Of a DNA stretch of 64,000 nt, positions 1 to 9,711 are shown in pieces. This DNA is from PALSA-243 sp963743705 (GTDB taxonomy: Bacteria; Acidobacteriota; Terriglobia; Bryobacterales; Bryobacteraceae), in assembly GCA_963743705.1 (NCBI GenBank), contig CAVUQS010000015.1:168012-232011 (forward strand), in the 5' to 3' direction. The notes under the pieces were generated by a model. The model was given only the letters and a program-made list of their open reading frames with translations. It was not told where the DNA came from and did not search any database. How positions within the stretch are numbered: position 1 is the first letter of the stretch; each line of letters starts with the position of its first letter. The position numbers and the translations under genes are program-made.

Positions 1-120
1 CACCCGAGCGTTTCTTACTCGAATGCCGACCGGCGGGACGAAGGCAACAATACCGCAAATCGTGTCGGCGACCCGGGCGAGCAACAGTGGAAGAAGCACG
101 TCGGCAAACTGTGCAAATAA
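1..120 (+). CDS. C-terminal end of a truncated gene, function unknown
   Basis: Frame 1 is open from the first base and ends at the TAA at 118-120, giving 39 residues that finish QQWKKHVGKLCK. The fragment is hydrophilic, rich in Asn, Asp and Arg, and shows no motif I recognise. The start lies outside the window, so neither length nor family can be judged. It runs in the same direction as the large kinase gene that follows 115 bases later. That gap includes a GATAAT hexamer at 190-195 that could be a -10 element, so the two are probably separate transcription units. Confidence 0.4.
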   Translation, partial: HPSVSYSNADRRDEGNNTANRVGDPGEQQWKKHVGKLCK

Positions 121-235
121 TCACCGTTAACTTGGCCCGGACGGTACTTTCCGGAACGTCGCACAAAAGCGCTTAAAAGTCCTTGCGGGGATAATCTAGT
201 GTATTGCACTACCCGATTCTCGCCGCGAGGTTAAG

Positions 236-3200
236 ATGAGCGCCAAAAACGCAGGCATTATCCCCGAAAGTATCGATAAGCGCGAATTGCTGAAGGTCTT
301 GCAGGCTTTCCGCAAGGGCGACTTCAGCGCGCGTATGCCCGTAACCTCGAACGGTATGGACCAGAAAATTGCCGAGGCCCTGAACGAAGTCATCGAACTG
401 AACCAGAAAATGGCGCGCGAGTTCGCCAAGATCTCGAACGCAGTGGGCAAAGAGGGCCGCATCAACCAGCGCGCCCGCTTGGGCGACCACGGCGGCGGAT
501 GGGCCGACTGCGTAGACTCCATCAACACCTTAATTGTCGATGTCGTTCAGCCCTCGACCGAAGTGGCGCGGGTAATCGGGGCCGTTGCAAAGGGCGACCT
601 CTCGCAGAACATGCCCCTCGAAGTGGAAGGCCGCGCGCTCAAGGGTGAGTTCCTTAGGACTGCGCGAGTAGTCAATACGATGGTGGGCCGCCTCAACGCG
701 TTCGCCAGCGAAGTGACGCGCGTGGCGCGCGAAGTCGGATCCGAAGGCAAGCTCGGCGGCCAGGCCATGGTGCAGGGCGTGGCGGGCACGTGGAAAGATC
801 TCACCGAATCGGTGAACTCCATGGCCAGCAACCTCACCAACCAGGTCCGTAACATCGCGGGCGTCACCACGGCTGTGGCGAAGGGCGATCTTTCGACGCG
901 CATCACGGTGGATGCGCGCGGCGAAATTCTCGAGCTCAAGAACACCATCAACACGATGGTCGATCAGCTCAGCTCGTTCGCCTCGGAAGTAACGCGCGTG
1001 GCGCGCGAAGTCGGTACCGAGGGCGAACTCGGCGGTCAGGCGGAAGTCAAAGGCGTGGCCGGAACCTGGCGCGATTTGACCGAGTCGGTCAACTCGATGG
1101 CCAGCAACCTCACCAACCAGGTCCGTAACATCGCGGCCGTGACGACGGCCGTCGCCAACGGCGATCTATCGCGCAAAATCACAGTGGATGCCCGCGGCGA
1201 AATTCTCGAACTCAAGAACACCATCAACACGATGGTCGATCAGCTCAGCTCGTTTGCCTCGGAAGTGACGCGCGTGGCGCGTGAAGTCGGCACAGAAGGC
1301 AAGCTAGGCGGGCAGGCGCAAGTGAAAGGCGTCGGCGGGGTGTGGAAAGATCTCACCGACAACGTGAACTCCATGGCCGGAAACCTCACCAACCAGGTCC
1401 GTAACATCGCCGGCGTAACCACGGCCGTCGCCAAAGGCGATCTTTCGACAAAAATCACAGTGGATGCCCGCGGCGAAATTCTCGAGCTCAAGAACACCGT
1501 CAATACGATGGTGGACCAGCTCAACGCATTTGCGGCGGAAGTGACGCGCGTGGCGCGCGAGGTCGGCACCGAAGGCAAGTTGGGCGGGCAAGCGGTAGTG
1601 AAGGAAGTCGCGGGCGTCTGGAAAGATCTCACCGATTCCGTCAACTCCATGGCCGGCAACCTCACCAATCAGGTGCGTAATATTGCGGGCGTCACCACCG
1701 CCGTGGCGCGCGGCGATCTTTCGACGCGCATCACAGTCGACGCGCGCGGCGAAATTCTCGAGCTCAAGAACACCATCAACACCATGGTCGATCAGCTCAA
1801 CGGCTTCGCCTCGGAAGTGACGCGCGTGGCGCGCGAAGTCGGCACCGAAGGCAAACTCGGCGGTCAGGCGGAAGTGAAAGGCGTGGCCGGAACCTGGCGC
1901 GACCTGACCGAGTCGGTCAACTACATGGCCGTTAACCTGACCAACCAGGTCCGTAACATCGCGGGCGTGACCACGGCAGTCGCGAAGGGCGATCTCTCCA
2001 CCAAGATCACCGTCGATGCCCAAGGCGAAATTCTCGAGCTCAAGAACACCGTCAACATCATGGTGGATCAGCTCAACGGCTTCGCCGCCGAAGTGACACG
2101 CGTAGCGCGCGAGGTTGGCACCGAAGGCAAACTCGGCGGCCAGGCGGAAGTGAAAGGCGTCGCAGGCGTGTGGAAAGATCTCACGGAATCCGTGAATTCC
2201 ATGGCCAGCAACCTCACCAACCAGGTCCGTAACATCGCGGGCGTGACCACGGCAGTCGCCAAGGGCGATCTTTCCACCAAGATCACCGTCGATGCCCAAG
2301 GCGAAATTCTCGAGCTCAAGAACACCGTCAACATCATGGTGGACCAGCTCAATGGCTTCGCCGCCGAAGTGACGCGCGTGGCGCGCGAGGTCGGCACCGA
2401 AGGCAAACTTGGCGGCCAGGCGGAAGTAAAGGGCGTCGCGGGCGTGTGGAAAGATCTCACGGAATCCGTGAACTCCATGGCCAGCAACCTCACCAACCAG
2501 GTGCGTAACATCGCCGAAGTGACCACCGCCGTCGCCACCGGCGACTTGTCGCGCAAAATCACCGTCGATGTGCGCGGCGAAATCCTCGAGCTCAAGAACA
2601 CCATCAACACCATGGTCGATCAGCTCAACGGCTTCGCTTCCGAAGTGACGCGCGTGGCGCGCGAGGTCGGCACCGAAGGCAAGCTGGGTGGTCAGGCGCA
2701 GGTGAAAGGCGTCGCCGGTACCTGGAAAGATCTCACCGAATCGGTGAATTCCATGGCCAATAACCTCACCAGTCAGGTGCGTAACATCGCTGAAGTGACC
2801 ACCGCGGTCGCCACCGGCGATTTGTCCCGCAAAATCACGGTGGACGTGCGCGGCGAAATCCTCGAGCTCAAGAACACCATTAACACCATGGTCGATCAGC
2901 TCAACGGCTTCGCTTCCGAAGTGACGCGCGTGGCGCGCGAGGTCGGTACCGAAGGCAAGCTGGGCGGCCAGGCGCAGGTAAAGGGCGTAGCCGGCACGTG
3001 GAAAGATCTCACCGAATCGGTGAACTCCATGGCCAGCAACCTCACCAACCAGGTCCGTAACATCGCCGAAGTGACTACCGCCGTGGCAAATGGGGACCTG
3101 TCCCGCAAAATCACGGTGGATGTGCGCGGCGAAATTCTCGAGCTCAAAAACACCATCAACACCATGGTCGACCAGCTCAACGGCTTCGGCTCAGAGGTGA

Positions 3201-6200
3201 CGCGCGTGGCGCGCGAAGTCGGTACCGAAGGCAAGCTCGGCGGCCAGGCCGTCGTGCGAGGGGTCGCGGGCGTATGGAAAGATCTCACCGAATCGGTGAA
3301 TTCCATGGCCAGCAACCTCACCAACCAGGTCCGTAACATCGCCGCCGTGACCACCGCCGTCGCCAACGGCGACTTGTCGCGCAAAATCACCGTCGATGTG
3401 CGCGGCGAAATTCTCGAGCTGAAGAACACCATCAACACCATGGTGGATCAGCTCAATTCATTTGCCTCGGAAGTAACGCGCGTGGCGCGTGAAGTCGGCA
3501 CCGAAGGAATTCTCGGCGGCCAGGCGGAGGTGCGTGGCGTCGCTGGCGTTTGGAAGGATCTCACCGACAATGTCAACTCGATGGCGGCGAACCTCACCAC
3601 CCAGGTGCGCGGCATCGCCAAAGTCGTGACTGCCGTGGCGAACGGCGACCTCAAACGAAAACTGGCTCTCGAAACCAAAGGAGAAATCGCCGAACTGGCC
3701 GACACCATCAACGGTATGATCGACACGCTCGCCGTATTCGCCGATCAGGTGACAAGCGTGGCGCGCGAGGTTGGTATCGAGGGCAGGTTGGGCGGCCAGG
3801 CGCGCGTGCCTGGCGCGGCCGGCATCTGGCGCGATCTCACGAACAACGTGAACCAGTTGGCCGCAAACCTCACCACCCAGGTGCGCGCCATCGCCGAAGT
3901 GGCCACTGCGGTGACCAAGGGCGATCTGACGCGATCCATCGCGCTCGACGCGCAAGGTGAAATGGCTGCCTTGAAGGACACGATCAACGAAATGATCACG
4001 AACCTCAAGCAGACCACGCGCAAGAATACCGATCAGGACTGGCTGAAGACCAACGTCGCGCGGTTCACCAGCATGGTGCAAGGCCAGCGCGACCTGCTGA
4101 CAGTTTGCAAACTGGTGCTTTCAGAGTTGGCGCCGCTCGTCAATGCGCAGCAGGGCATCTTCTACATCAACGACGCGCCCGAAGGCGGCGAGCCCATCAT
4201 GAAGCTGTTCGCAAGCTACGCCTATCGCGAACGCAAGACCGTCGCCAACCTCTTCCACGCGGGCGAAGGGCTGGTGGGCCAATGCGCGCTCGAAAAGGAG
4301 CGCTTCGTACTCACCAATGTGCCCAACGACTACATCAAGATCAGCAGCGGTCTTGGCGAGGCCACTCCTCTGAGCATCGTCGTGCTGCCTGTGCTGTTTG
4401 AAGGTCAGGTCAAAGCAGTGATCGAACTGGCGTCCTTCCACCAGTTCGGCGATATCCACCTGGGATTCCTCGATCAGCTCACCGAATCCATGGGCATCGT
4501 GCTCAACACCATCGCGGCCACCATGCGAACGGAAGAGCTGCTGAAGCAATCGCAGGCGCTGGCCGAAGAGCTGCAAAGCCAGCAATCGGAATTGACCAAC
4601 ACCAACAAGCGTCTGGAACAGCAAGCCAATACGCTGCAGGCTTCGGAAGAACTGCTCAAGAACCAGCAGGAGGAACTGCAGCGCACCAATGCCGAATTGC
4701 AGGAAAAGGCGCGGCTGCTGGCCGAACAGAAAACAGAAGTCGAACAGAAAAACCAGGAAGTGGAACAGGCCAAGGGCGCTCTCGAAGAAAAGGCCGAGCA
4801 GTTGGCGCTCACCTCCAAATACAAGTCGGAATTCCTCGCCAACATGTCGCATGAGCTACGCACCCCGCTGAACAACCTGCTCATCCTCGCGAAGATGCTG
4901 GCGGAAAACTCCGACGGCAATCTGAACACCAAACAAGTGAAGTTCGCCGAGACCATTCACTCCTCGGGCACCGACTTGCTCTCGCTCATCAACGACATTC
5001 TCGACCTCTCGAAGATCGAGTCCGGCACCGTTTCCGTGGAGCCGAACGATCTCAAGCTGGACGACATTCGCGACTACGTGACGCGCAACTTCCGCCACGT
5101 GGCCGATGGCAAGGGCCTCGAGTTTAACGTCGACCTCAACGCCGATCTCCCCGGAATCGTCACCACCGATGTAAAACGCCTGCAACAAGTGCTCAAGAAC
5201 CTGCTCTCGAATGCGCTCAAGTTCACCGAGCGCGGCAAGGTGTCGCTGCGCATCTCTCGCGCCGCGCACGGCTGGCGCCCTGGCAACCCCGCGCTCGCCA
5301 ACGCCGATGGCGTCATCGCCTTCTCGGTGGAAGATACCGGCATCGGGATTCCGGCCGACAAGCAGCGCATCATCTTTGAGTCGTTCCAACAAGCGGATGG
5401 AACCACCAGCCGCAAATACGGCGGCACCGGCCTCGGGCTCTCCATCAGCCGCGAGATTGCGCGCCTGCTAGGCGGCGAGATCCGGCTGCACAGCGTTCCC
5501 GGAACGGGCAGCACATTCACGCTCTTCCTCCCGCAGACCTATGCGGCGATGCCACGGATCGAGGGGCGCCTGACGGCGGCCCGGCTTGGAGGCGGCGCGG
5601 AGCCAATTGTCGCAGGGACGCGATTGAAGCCCGCGTTGCTCGCGCCGGTCGATCAGGAAGACGATCGCGACACGATAGCTCCCGACGATCGGGTAGTGCT
5701 GTTGATAGAAGACGACCCAACATACTCGCGCATCGTCTTCGACGCGGCGCACGAGCGCGGCTATAAGATCCTGCTGGCCACGCGCGGAGACTTGGGTCTG
5801 GCGATGGCACGGAAGTTCCGCCCGATGGCGGTGCTGCTCGATGTCGGCCTGCCAGATACTACCGGATGGGCCGTCCTCGATCAGTTCCAGCACGATCCCG
5901 ACCTGCGCCATATCCCCATCCACATGCTCTCCATCTTCGAAGACCGGCGGCGCGGGCTTTCGCTGGGCGCCGCATCGTACTTCCGCAAGGTGGAGGGGCG
6001 CGCGGTGCTGGATAACGTGTTCGCGCGCGTCCAGCAATCCGCGAGCAAGCGCGCCGGCCAGATTCTGGTGGTCAGCGCCGGCGACGCTCTTCGGCTGGAC
6101 ATGCAGAATATCGCCGATCTCGATGGCGTGAACATCCGCTATGCGCAATCGGCAGTGGAGGCGGTCGACAGCGTCCAAAATCAACACTACGACTGCGTCA

Positions 6201-6892
6201 TCATCGGTGCGGGCGAAGCGGAGCTGCCTGCGGCCGATTTACTGCTGGAGTTGCAAAAGGCTTCGCCCAACGGAACCGAACTCATTGCGTATTCGCCGGA
6301 GGGTGAGGTCTTGAGAGATTCCAAACTGGATTCGCTGGGCGAAGGCGCTATCGTGCGCTCGGTGGATTCCGCGGCGCAGCTGCTCTCTGAAACCGTCCGT
6401 GCGCTTCACATTCCGGAAAGCTCGCTGCCCGAATCGAAGCGCCTTCAGTTGGAAAAGCTGCGGCATAGCGATCACGAACTGGTGGGCAGCCGCGTATTGA
6501 TTGTCGATGACGACGTACGCAATATCTTCGCGCTCACCAGTATTCTGGAGCGCCATCAGATCCAGGTGGTTCACGCCGAAAACGGCCGCGCCGGCATCGA
6601 GTTGCTCGCGCAATCGCCGGAGATTGATATCGTGTTGATGGATATCATGATGCCCGGCATGGATGGCTACGAGACGATCCGCTCCATCCGCGAGGTGGAA
6701 TCCCTGCGCGAGCTGCCCATCATCGCGGTGACCGCGAAGGCGATGAAGGGCGACCGCGAGAAGTGCATCGAATCGGGCGCTTCCGACTACATCGCGAAGC
6801 CAGTGGATCTCGATCAGCTCTTCTCTTTGATGCGCGTGTGGACCCATGACCGGCGCCACAAAAGAACCTTCGGGGCCGGCATGGCGGTATGA
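236..6892 (+). CDS. Poly-HAMP hybrid sensor histidine kinase with three receiver domains
   Basis: This is a 2218-residue cytosolic sensor kinase; no membrane segment or signal peptide is visible. Residues 20-159 are HAMP-like. Residues 160-1263 are twelve tandem 92-residue HAMP units, each opening with VTxVAREVG. A GAF domain follows (about 1275-1420), then a Gln/Glu-rich coiled coil (about 1425-1530). The HisKA box SHELRTPLNN puts the phospho-His at 1539, and the ATPase domain has DTGIGIP and GGTGLGLS. The first receiver has its Asp at 1869. The second receiver-like stretch lacks the Asp (VIIGAG at that position). The third has MDIMMPGMDG with Asp 2136. Fungal group III (Nik1/Os-1) kinases share the 92-residue repeats, so osmotic or mechanical sensing is an inference. 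GAGG sits 6 bases before the ATG, and the stop overlaps the next gene by 4 bases. Confidence 0.93.
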   Translation: MSAKNAGIIPESIDKRELLKVLQAFRKGDFSARMPVTSNGMDQKIAEALNEVIELNQKMAREFAKISNAVGKEGRINQRARLGDHGGGWADCVDSINTLIVDVVQPSTEVARVIGAVAKGDLSQNMPLEVEGRALKGEFLRTARVVNTMVGRLNAFASEVTRVAREVGSEGKLGGQAMVQGVAGTWKDLTESVNSMASNLTNQVRNIAGVTTAVAKGDLSTRITVDARGEILELKNTINTMVDQLSSFASEVTRVAREVGTEGELGGQAEVKGVAGTWRDLTESVNSMASNLTNQVRNIAAVTTAVANGDLSRKITVDARGEILELKNTINTMVDQLSSFASEVTRVAREVGTEGKLGGQAQVKGVGGVWKDLTDNVNSMAGNLTNQVRNIAGVTTAVAKGDLSTKITVDARGEILELKNTVNTMVDQLNAFAAEVTRVAREVGTEGKLGGQAVVKEVAGVWKDLTDSVNSMAGNLTNQVRNIAGVTTAVARGDLSTRITVDARGEILELKNTINTMVDQLNGFASEVTRVAREVGTEGKLGGQAEVKGVAGTWRDLTESVNYMAVNLTNQVRNIAGVTTAVAKGDLSTKITVDAQGEILELKNTVNIMVDQLNGFAAEVTRVAREVGTEGKLGGQAEVKGVAGVWKDLTESVNSMASNLTNQVRNIAGVTTAVAKGDLSTKITVDAQGEILELKNTVNIMVDQLNGFAAEVTRVAREVGTEGKLGGQAEVKGVAGVWKDLTESVNSMASNLTNQVRNIAEVTTAVATGDLSRKITVDVRGEILELKNTINTMVDQLNGFASEVTRVAREVGTEGKLGGQAQVKGVAGTWKDLTESVNSMANNLTSQVRNIAEVTTAVATGDLSRKITVDVRGEILELKNTINTMVDQLNGFASEVTRVAREVGTEGKLGGQAQVKGVAGTWKDLTESVNSMASNLTNQVRNIAEVTTAVANGDLSRKITVDVRGEILELKNTINTMVDQLNGFGSEVTRVAREVGTEGKLGGQAVVRGVAGVWKDLTESVNSMASNLTNQVRNIAAVTTAVANGDLSRKITVDVRGEILELKNTINTMVDQLNSFASEVTRVAREVGTEGILGGQAEVRGVAGVWKDLTDNVNSMAANLTTQVRGIAKVVTAVANGDLKRKLALETKGEIAELADTINGMIDTLAVFADQVTSVAREVGIEGRLGGQARVPGAAGIWRDLTNNVNQLAANLTTQVRAIAEVATAVTKGDLTRSIALDAQGEMAALKDTINEMITNLKQTTRKNTDQDWLKTNVARFTSMVQGQRDLLTVCKLVLSELAPLVNAQQGIFYINDAPEGGEPIMKLFASYAYRERKTVANLFHAGEGLVGQCALEKERFVLTNVPNDYIKISSGLGEATPLSIVVLPVLFEGQVKAVIELASFHQFGDIHLGFLDQLTESMGIVLNTIAATMRTEELLKQSQALAEELQSQQSELTNTNKRLEQQANTLQASEELLKNQQEELQRTNAELQEKARLLAEQKTEVEQKNQEVEQAKGALEEKAEQLALTSKYKSEFLANMSHELRTPLNNLLILAKMLAENSDGNLNTKQVKFAETIHSSGTDLLSLINDILDLSKIESGTVSVEPNDLKLDDIRDYVTRNFRHVADGKGLEFNVDLNADLPGIVTTDVKRLQQVLKNLLSNALKFTERGKVSLRISRAAHGWRPGNPALANADGVIAFSVEDTGIGIPADKQRIIFESFQQADGTTSRKYGGTGLGLSISREIARLLGGEIRLHSVPGTGSTFTLFLPQTYAAMPRIEGRLTAARLGGGAEPIVAGTRLKPALLAPVDQEDDRDTIAPDDRVVLLIEDDPTYSRIVFDAAHERGYKILLATRGDLGLAMARKFRPMAVLLDVGLPDTTGWAVLDQFQHDPDLRHIPIHMLSIFEDRRRGLSLGAASYFRKVEGRAVLDNVFARVQQSASKRAGQILVVSAGDALRLDMQNIADLDGVNIRYAQSAVEAVDSVQNQHYDCVIIGAGEAELPAADLLLELQKASPNGTELIAYSPEGEVLRDSKLDSLGEGAIVRSVDSAAQLLSETVRALHIPESSLPESKRLQLEKLRHSDHELVGSRVLIVDDDVRNIFALTSILERHQIQVVHAENGRAGIELLAQSPEIDIVLMDIMMPGMDGYETIRSIREVESLRELPIIAVTAKAMKGDREKCIESGASDYIAKPVDLDQLFSLMRVWTHDRRHKRTFGAGMAV
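713..4024 (+). repeat. Twelve tandem 276-bp repeats encoding HAMP units
   Basis: The period is exactly 276 bases (92 codons): unit starts fall at 713, 989 and so on to 3749. The first ten units are very similar in DNA. Two adjacent units around 1990-2540 encode almost identical protein over about 86 residues, as do two around 2500-3050, which points to recent unit duplication. Units 11 and 12 are the most diverged. The repeats sit wholly inside the kinase gene and keep its frame. Confidence 0.95.
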
Positions 6893-8142
6893 CGAGAGTG
6901 GCTGCCAGAGACTCATTAACCGGAACCGCCTCGGCCCCCGAAGCAGTGAAGATCCTGCTGGTGGACGATCAGCCGGATAATTTGCTTTCCGCGGGCGCGG
7001 TGCTCGAAACGCTCGGCGAGCAGATCGTACAGGCCGAATCCGGCCGGGAAGCGCTGCGCTGTCTTCTGGAAGACGATTTCGCCGTGATTGTGCTCGATGT
7101 GATGATGCCGGATATGGACGGTTTCGAAACCGCCGCGTTGATCCGCGAGCGCGAGCGCTCGCGCCACACGCCCATCATCTTCCTCACCGCGCTCGGCCGC
7201 GGCGACGAGCACATGCGCCGCGGCTACAACCTGGGCGCCGTCGACTATCTGACCAAGCCGTTCGTGCCGGAGATTCTGCGCACGAAGGTCGGCGTGTTCG
7301 TGGAGCTGCATCGCAAGTCGGAGCTGCTACGCCAGCAATCGCTGCAGCTCGAACGGCAGAATGCGGAGCTGCACGACGCCATCCAACGAAGCCATCGCGC
7401 CGAAGAAGAGATCAAGGCGCTGAACCGGCACTTGGAGAACCGCATTAGTGAACTGAACGATCTCAATCGCGAGCTCGAGACGTTCAGCTTCACGGTCTCG
7501 CACGATTTGCGCGGCCCTCTCAGCCGCATGGCCGGCTTTAGCAAGGCGCTGCTGGAGCTTCACGCCAGCCAACTCGACGACCAGGGCCGTCTCTATCTCA
7601 ATCGCATCGACCATTCGGCCCGGCGCATGGGCGACCTGGTGGACGATCTGCTTTCGTTTTCACGTTGGACGCGCGTCGAGCTGAACCGTCAGATGGTGGA
7701 TTTAAGCGCCATCATACGCCTTCTGGCGGCGGACCTGGCGGCGCGGGAACCGCACCGCAACGCCGAATTCGTGATCGGGAACGCCGTCCACGCCTGGTGC
7801 GATCCTGACTTGCTGCGAGCCGCGCTGCTCAACCTGATTGAGAATTCATGGAAATTCACGCGCAAACACGCGGCGGCGCGCATCGAGTTCGGCGTCGCCG
7901 ACGGCCACGAACGCATCTATTTTGTCCGCGACGATGGCGCGGGTTTCGACATGAAAGACGCGGAACGGCTATTCAATCCGTTCCAGCGGCTGCATAAAGA
8001 TTCGGATTTTGAAGGTACGGGTATCGGGCTCGCCACAGTCGACCGGATCGTTCGCCGCCACGGCGGCCGCGTCTGGGCCGAAAGCGAAGTCGAGCTCGGC
8101 GCAACCTTCTACTTCACGTTGAGCCAGGAGATAACTCAGTGA
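6889..8142 (+). CDS. Receiver-histidine kinase (REC-HisKA-HATPase)
   Basis: A 417-residue cytosolic protein. An N-terminal receiver (about 20-135) has acidic residues in LLVDDQPD, phospho-Asp 70 in VLDVMMPDMDG, and the conserved Lys in LTKPF. A coiled coil (about 140-195) links it to a HisKA domain with VSHDLRGPL (His 205) and an HATPase domain with DDGAGFDM and GTGIGLATV. This is the layout of kinases whose activity is set by phosphorylation of their own receiver. The ATG overlaps the stop of the poly-HAMP kinase (ATGA), and the last bases overlap the next gene (GTGA), so all three are probably translationally coupled. It may relay phosphate from the poly-HAMP kinase; this is inferred from position. 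No DNA-binding output domain is present. Confidence 0.92.
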   Translation: MTRVAARDSLTGTASAPEAVKILLVDDQPDNLLSAGAVLETLGEQIVQAESGREALRCLLEDDFAVIVLDVMMPDMDGFETAALIRERERSRHTPIIFLTALGRGDEHMRRGYNLGAVDYLTKPFVPEILRTKVGVFVELHRKSELLRQQSLQLERQNAELHDAIQRSHRAEEEIKALNRHLENRISELNDLNRELETFSFTVSHDLRGPLSRMAGFSKALLELHASQLDDQGRLYLNRIDHSARRMGDLVDDLLSFSRWTRVELNRQMVDLSAIIRLLAADLAAREPHRNAEFVIGNAVHAWCDPDLLRAALLNLIENSWKFTRKHAAARIEFGVADGHERIYFVRDDGAGFDMKDAERLFNPFQRLHKDSDFEGTGIGLATVDRIVRRHGGRVWAESEVELGATFYFTLSQEITQ

Positions 8143-9711
8143 GTCCTGCGATGGTGACACTCATGTCTACCCCTCTGAACGTTCTCATTATTGAAGATTC
8201 AGAAGAAGACGCCGATCTGATAGTGCTGGAGCTCAAACGCGGCGGCTTTGACCCGCAATTCCGCCGCGTAGACAACGCCGAGGGAATGGTGCGCGCGCTC
8301 GACGAGCAATCCTGGGACCTGATGCTGTCTGACTTTTCGATGCCGCATTTCACGGCGACCGAAGCGCTCGCCATCGCGCAGGAACGCGGCGAAGACGCTC
8401 CGTTCGTCATCGTTTCCGCAACCATCGGTGAAGAAGCGGCGGTAGAGGCGATGAAGGCGGGCGCGCACGACTACGTGCTCAAGCATCGGCTCAGCCGGCT
8501 GGTTCCGGCGGTGAAGCGTGAACTGCGGGAATCCAGAATGCGGCGCGAACGCCGGATGCTGGAAGAGCAGTTGCGCCGCGCGCAGAAGCTCGAGAGCCTC
8601 GGCCTTCTGGCCGGCGGCGTGGCGCATGACTTCAACAACCTCTTGACGGGGATTCTCGGCAACGCCAGCCTGGCCCTGGATACCGAGCCGGAATCGTCTC
8701 CGATTCGCGGCATGCTGGAAGACATTGTGCAGGCCAGCGAACGCGCGGCCGATCTCACGCGCCAATTGCTGGCTTACGCTGGTAAAGGCAATTTCGTCAT
8801 TGAGCCAGTGAGTCTGCCGGAACTGGTGCGCGAAATCGCCGACCTGATCCGCTCCACAGTGCCGCGCACGGTGTCGCTCGATCTCGATCTGCAAACGGAC
8901 ATTCCGTTCGTCGAGGGCGATGCCACGCAAATGCAACAGCTGGTCATGAATATGATCCTGAACGCGGCCGAAGCCACTGGCGATAAGCCGGGCGCCGTGC
9001 GCATTTCGGCCGGTATCTGCAGCATCGCGCCCGGCCAGGACGCTTCGGAGTATCGTCCGGAGCCTCCGCCGCCTGGAACCTACGTCAAATTGCAAGTCGC
9101 CGATAACGGCTGCGGCATGAGCGAGTCCGTGAAGGGACAGATCTTCGATCCGTTCTTCACCACCAAGTTTACGGGCCGCGGCCTGGGGCTCTCGGCGGCT
9201 CTTGGCATCGTGAGCAGTCACCGCGGCGCAATCCTGGTGCAAAGCCAGGAGAACATGGGCAGCACGTTTACGGTGCTGTTGCCTGCACTGGCCGGCGTGC
9301 AGCCTCCGCCGGAACGGGCTCTGGCCGAACGCCCGGCGGCGCACGCGGCGGCCGGGACTGTGCTGATCATCGACGACGAAGAAATTGTCCGCAGCGCCGC
9401 GCGCGCCGCGCTTGCAGCGCTACGGATACGCCATCTACGAGGCCTCGAACGGCCTCGACGGCGTCGAGCTATTCGCCCGGCTGCACGACCGCATCTCCGC
9501 CGTGCTGCTCGATCTCACCATGCCGCAGCTCGATGGCGCTGGCGTGTGGCGGCATATCCGCGACCTCCGGCCGGACATGCACGTCGTGATCTCGAGCGGC
9601 TATGAAGAGAACGAAGTGATGCGTCAATTCGCGGACGATCCGGCGCTGGTGTTCCTGAAGAAGCCATTCACCGCCGCGGAACTGGCCAGGCGGATCGAAC
9701 GCACCCGCTAG
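8139..9711 (+). CDS. Receiver-histidine kinase-receiver, frameshifted near 9412
   Basis: The third signalling gene starts with a GTG overlapping the previous stop; ATG codons at 8151 and 8163 are alternatives. The receiver (about 14-130) has Asp 65 in LSDFSMPHF. The HisKA box AGGVAHDFNNLL gives His 163, and the ATPase domain has DNGCGM and GRGLGLSAALG. A second receiver begins at VLIIDDEEIVRSAARAAL and is then broken: that frame stops at 9605, while the rest (RYGYAIYEASNG, LLDLTMPQLDG, FLKKPFTAAEL) continues in another frame to TAG at 9711. Removing one T from the TT at 9412-9413 restores a single protein of about 523 residues. This is either true inactivation of the C-terminal receiver or a base error. 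The stop overlaps the convergent gene's stop by 3 bases. Confidence 0.85.

Noticed and set aside
547..4081. Several long open frames on the minus strand opposite the HAMP array
   Set aside because: They repeat with the same 276-base period, so they are mirror shadows of the repeated coding DNA.
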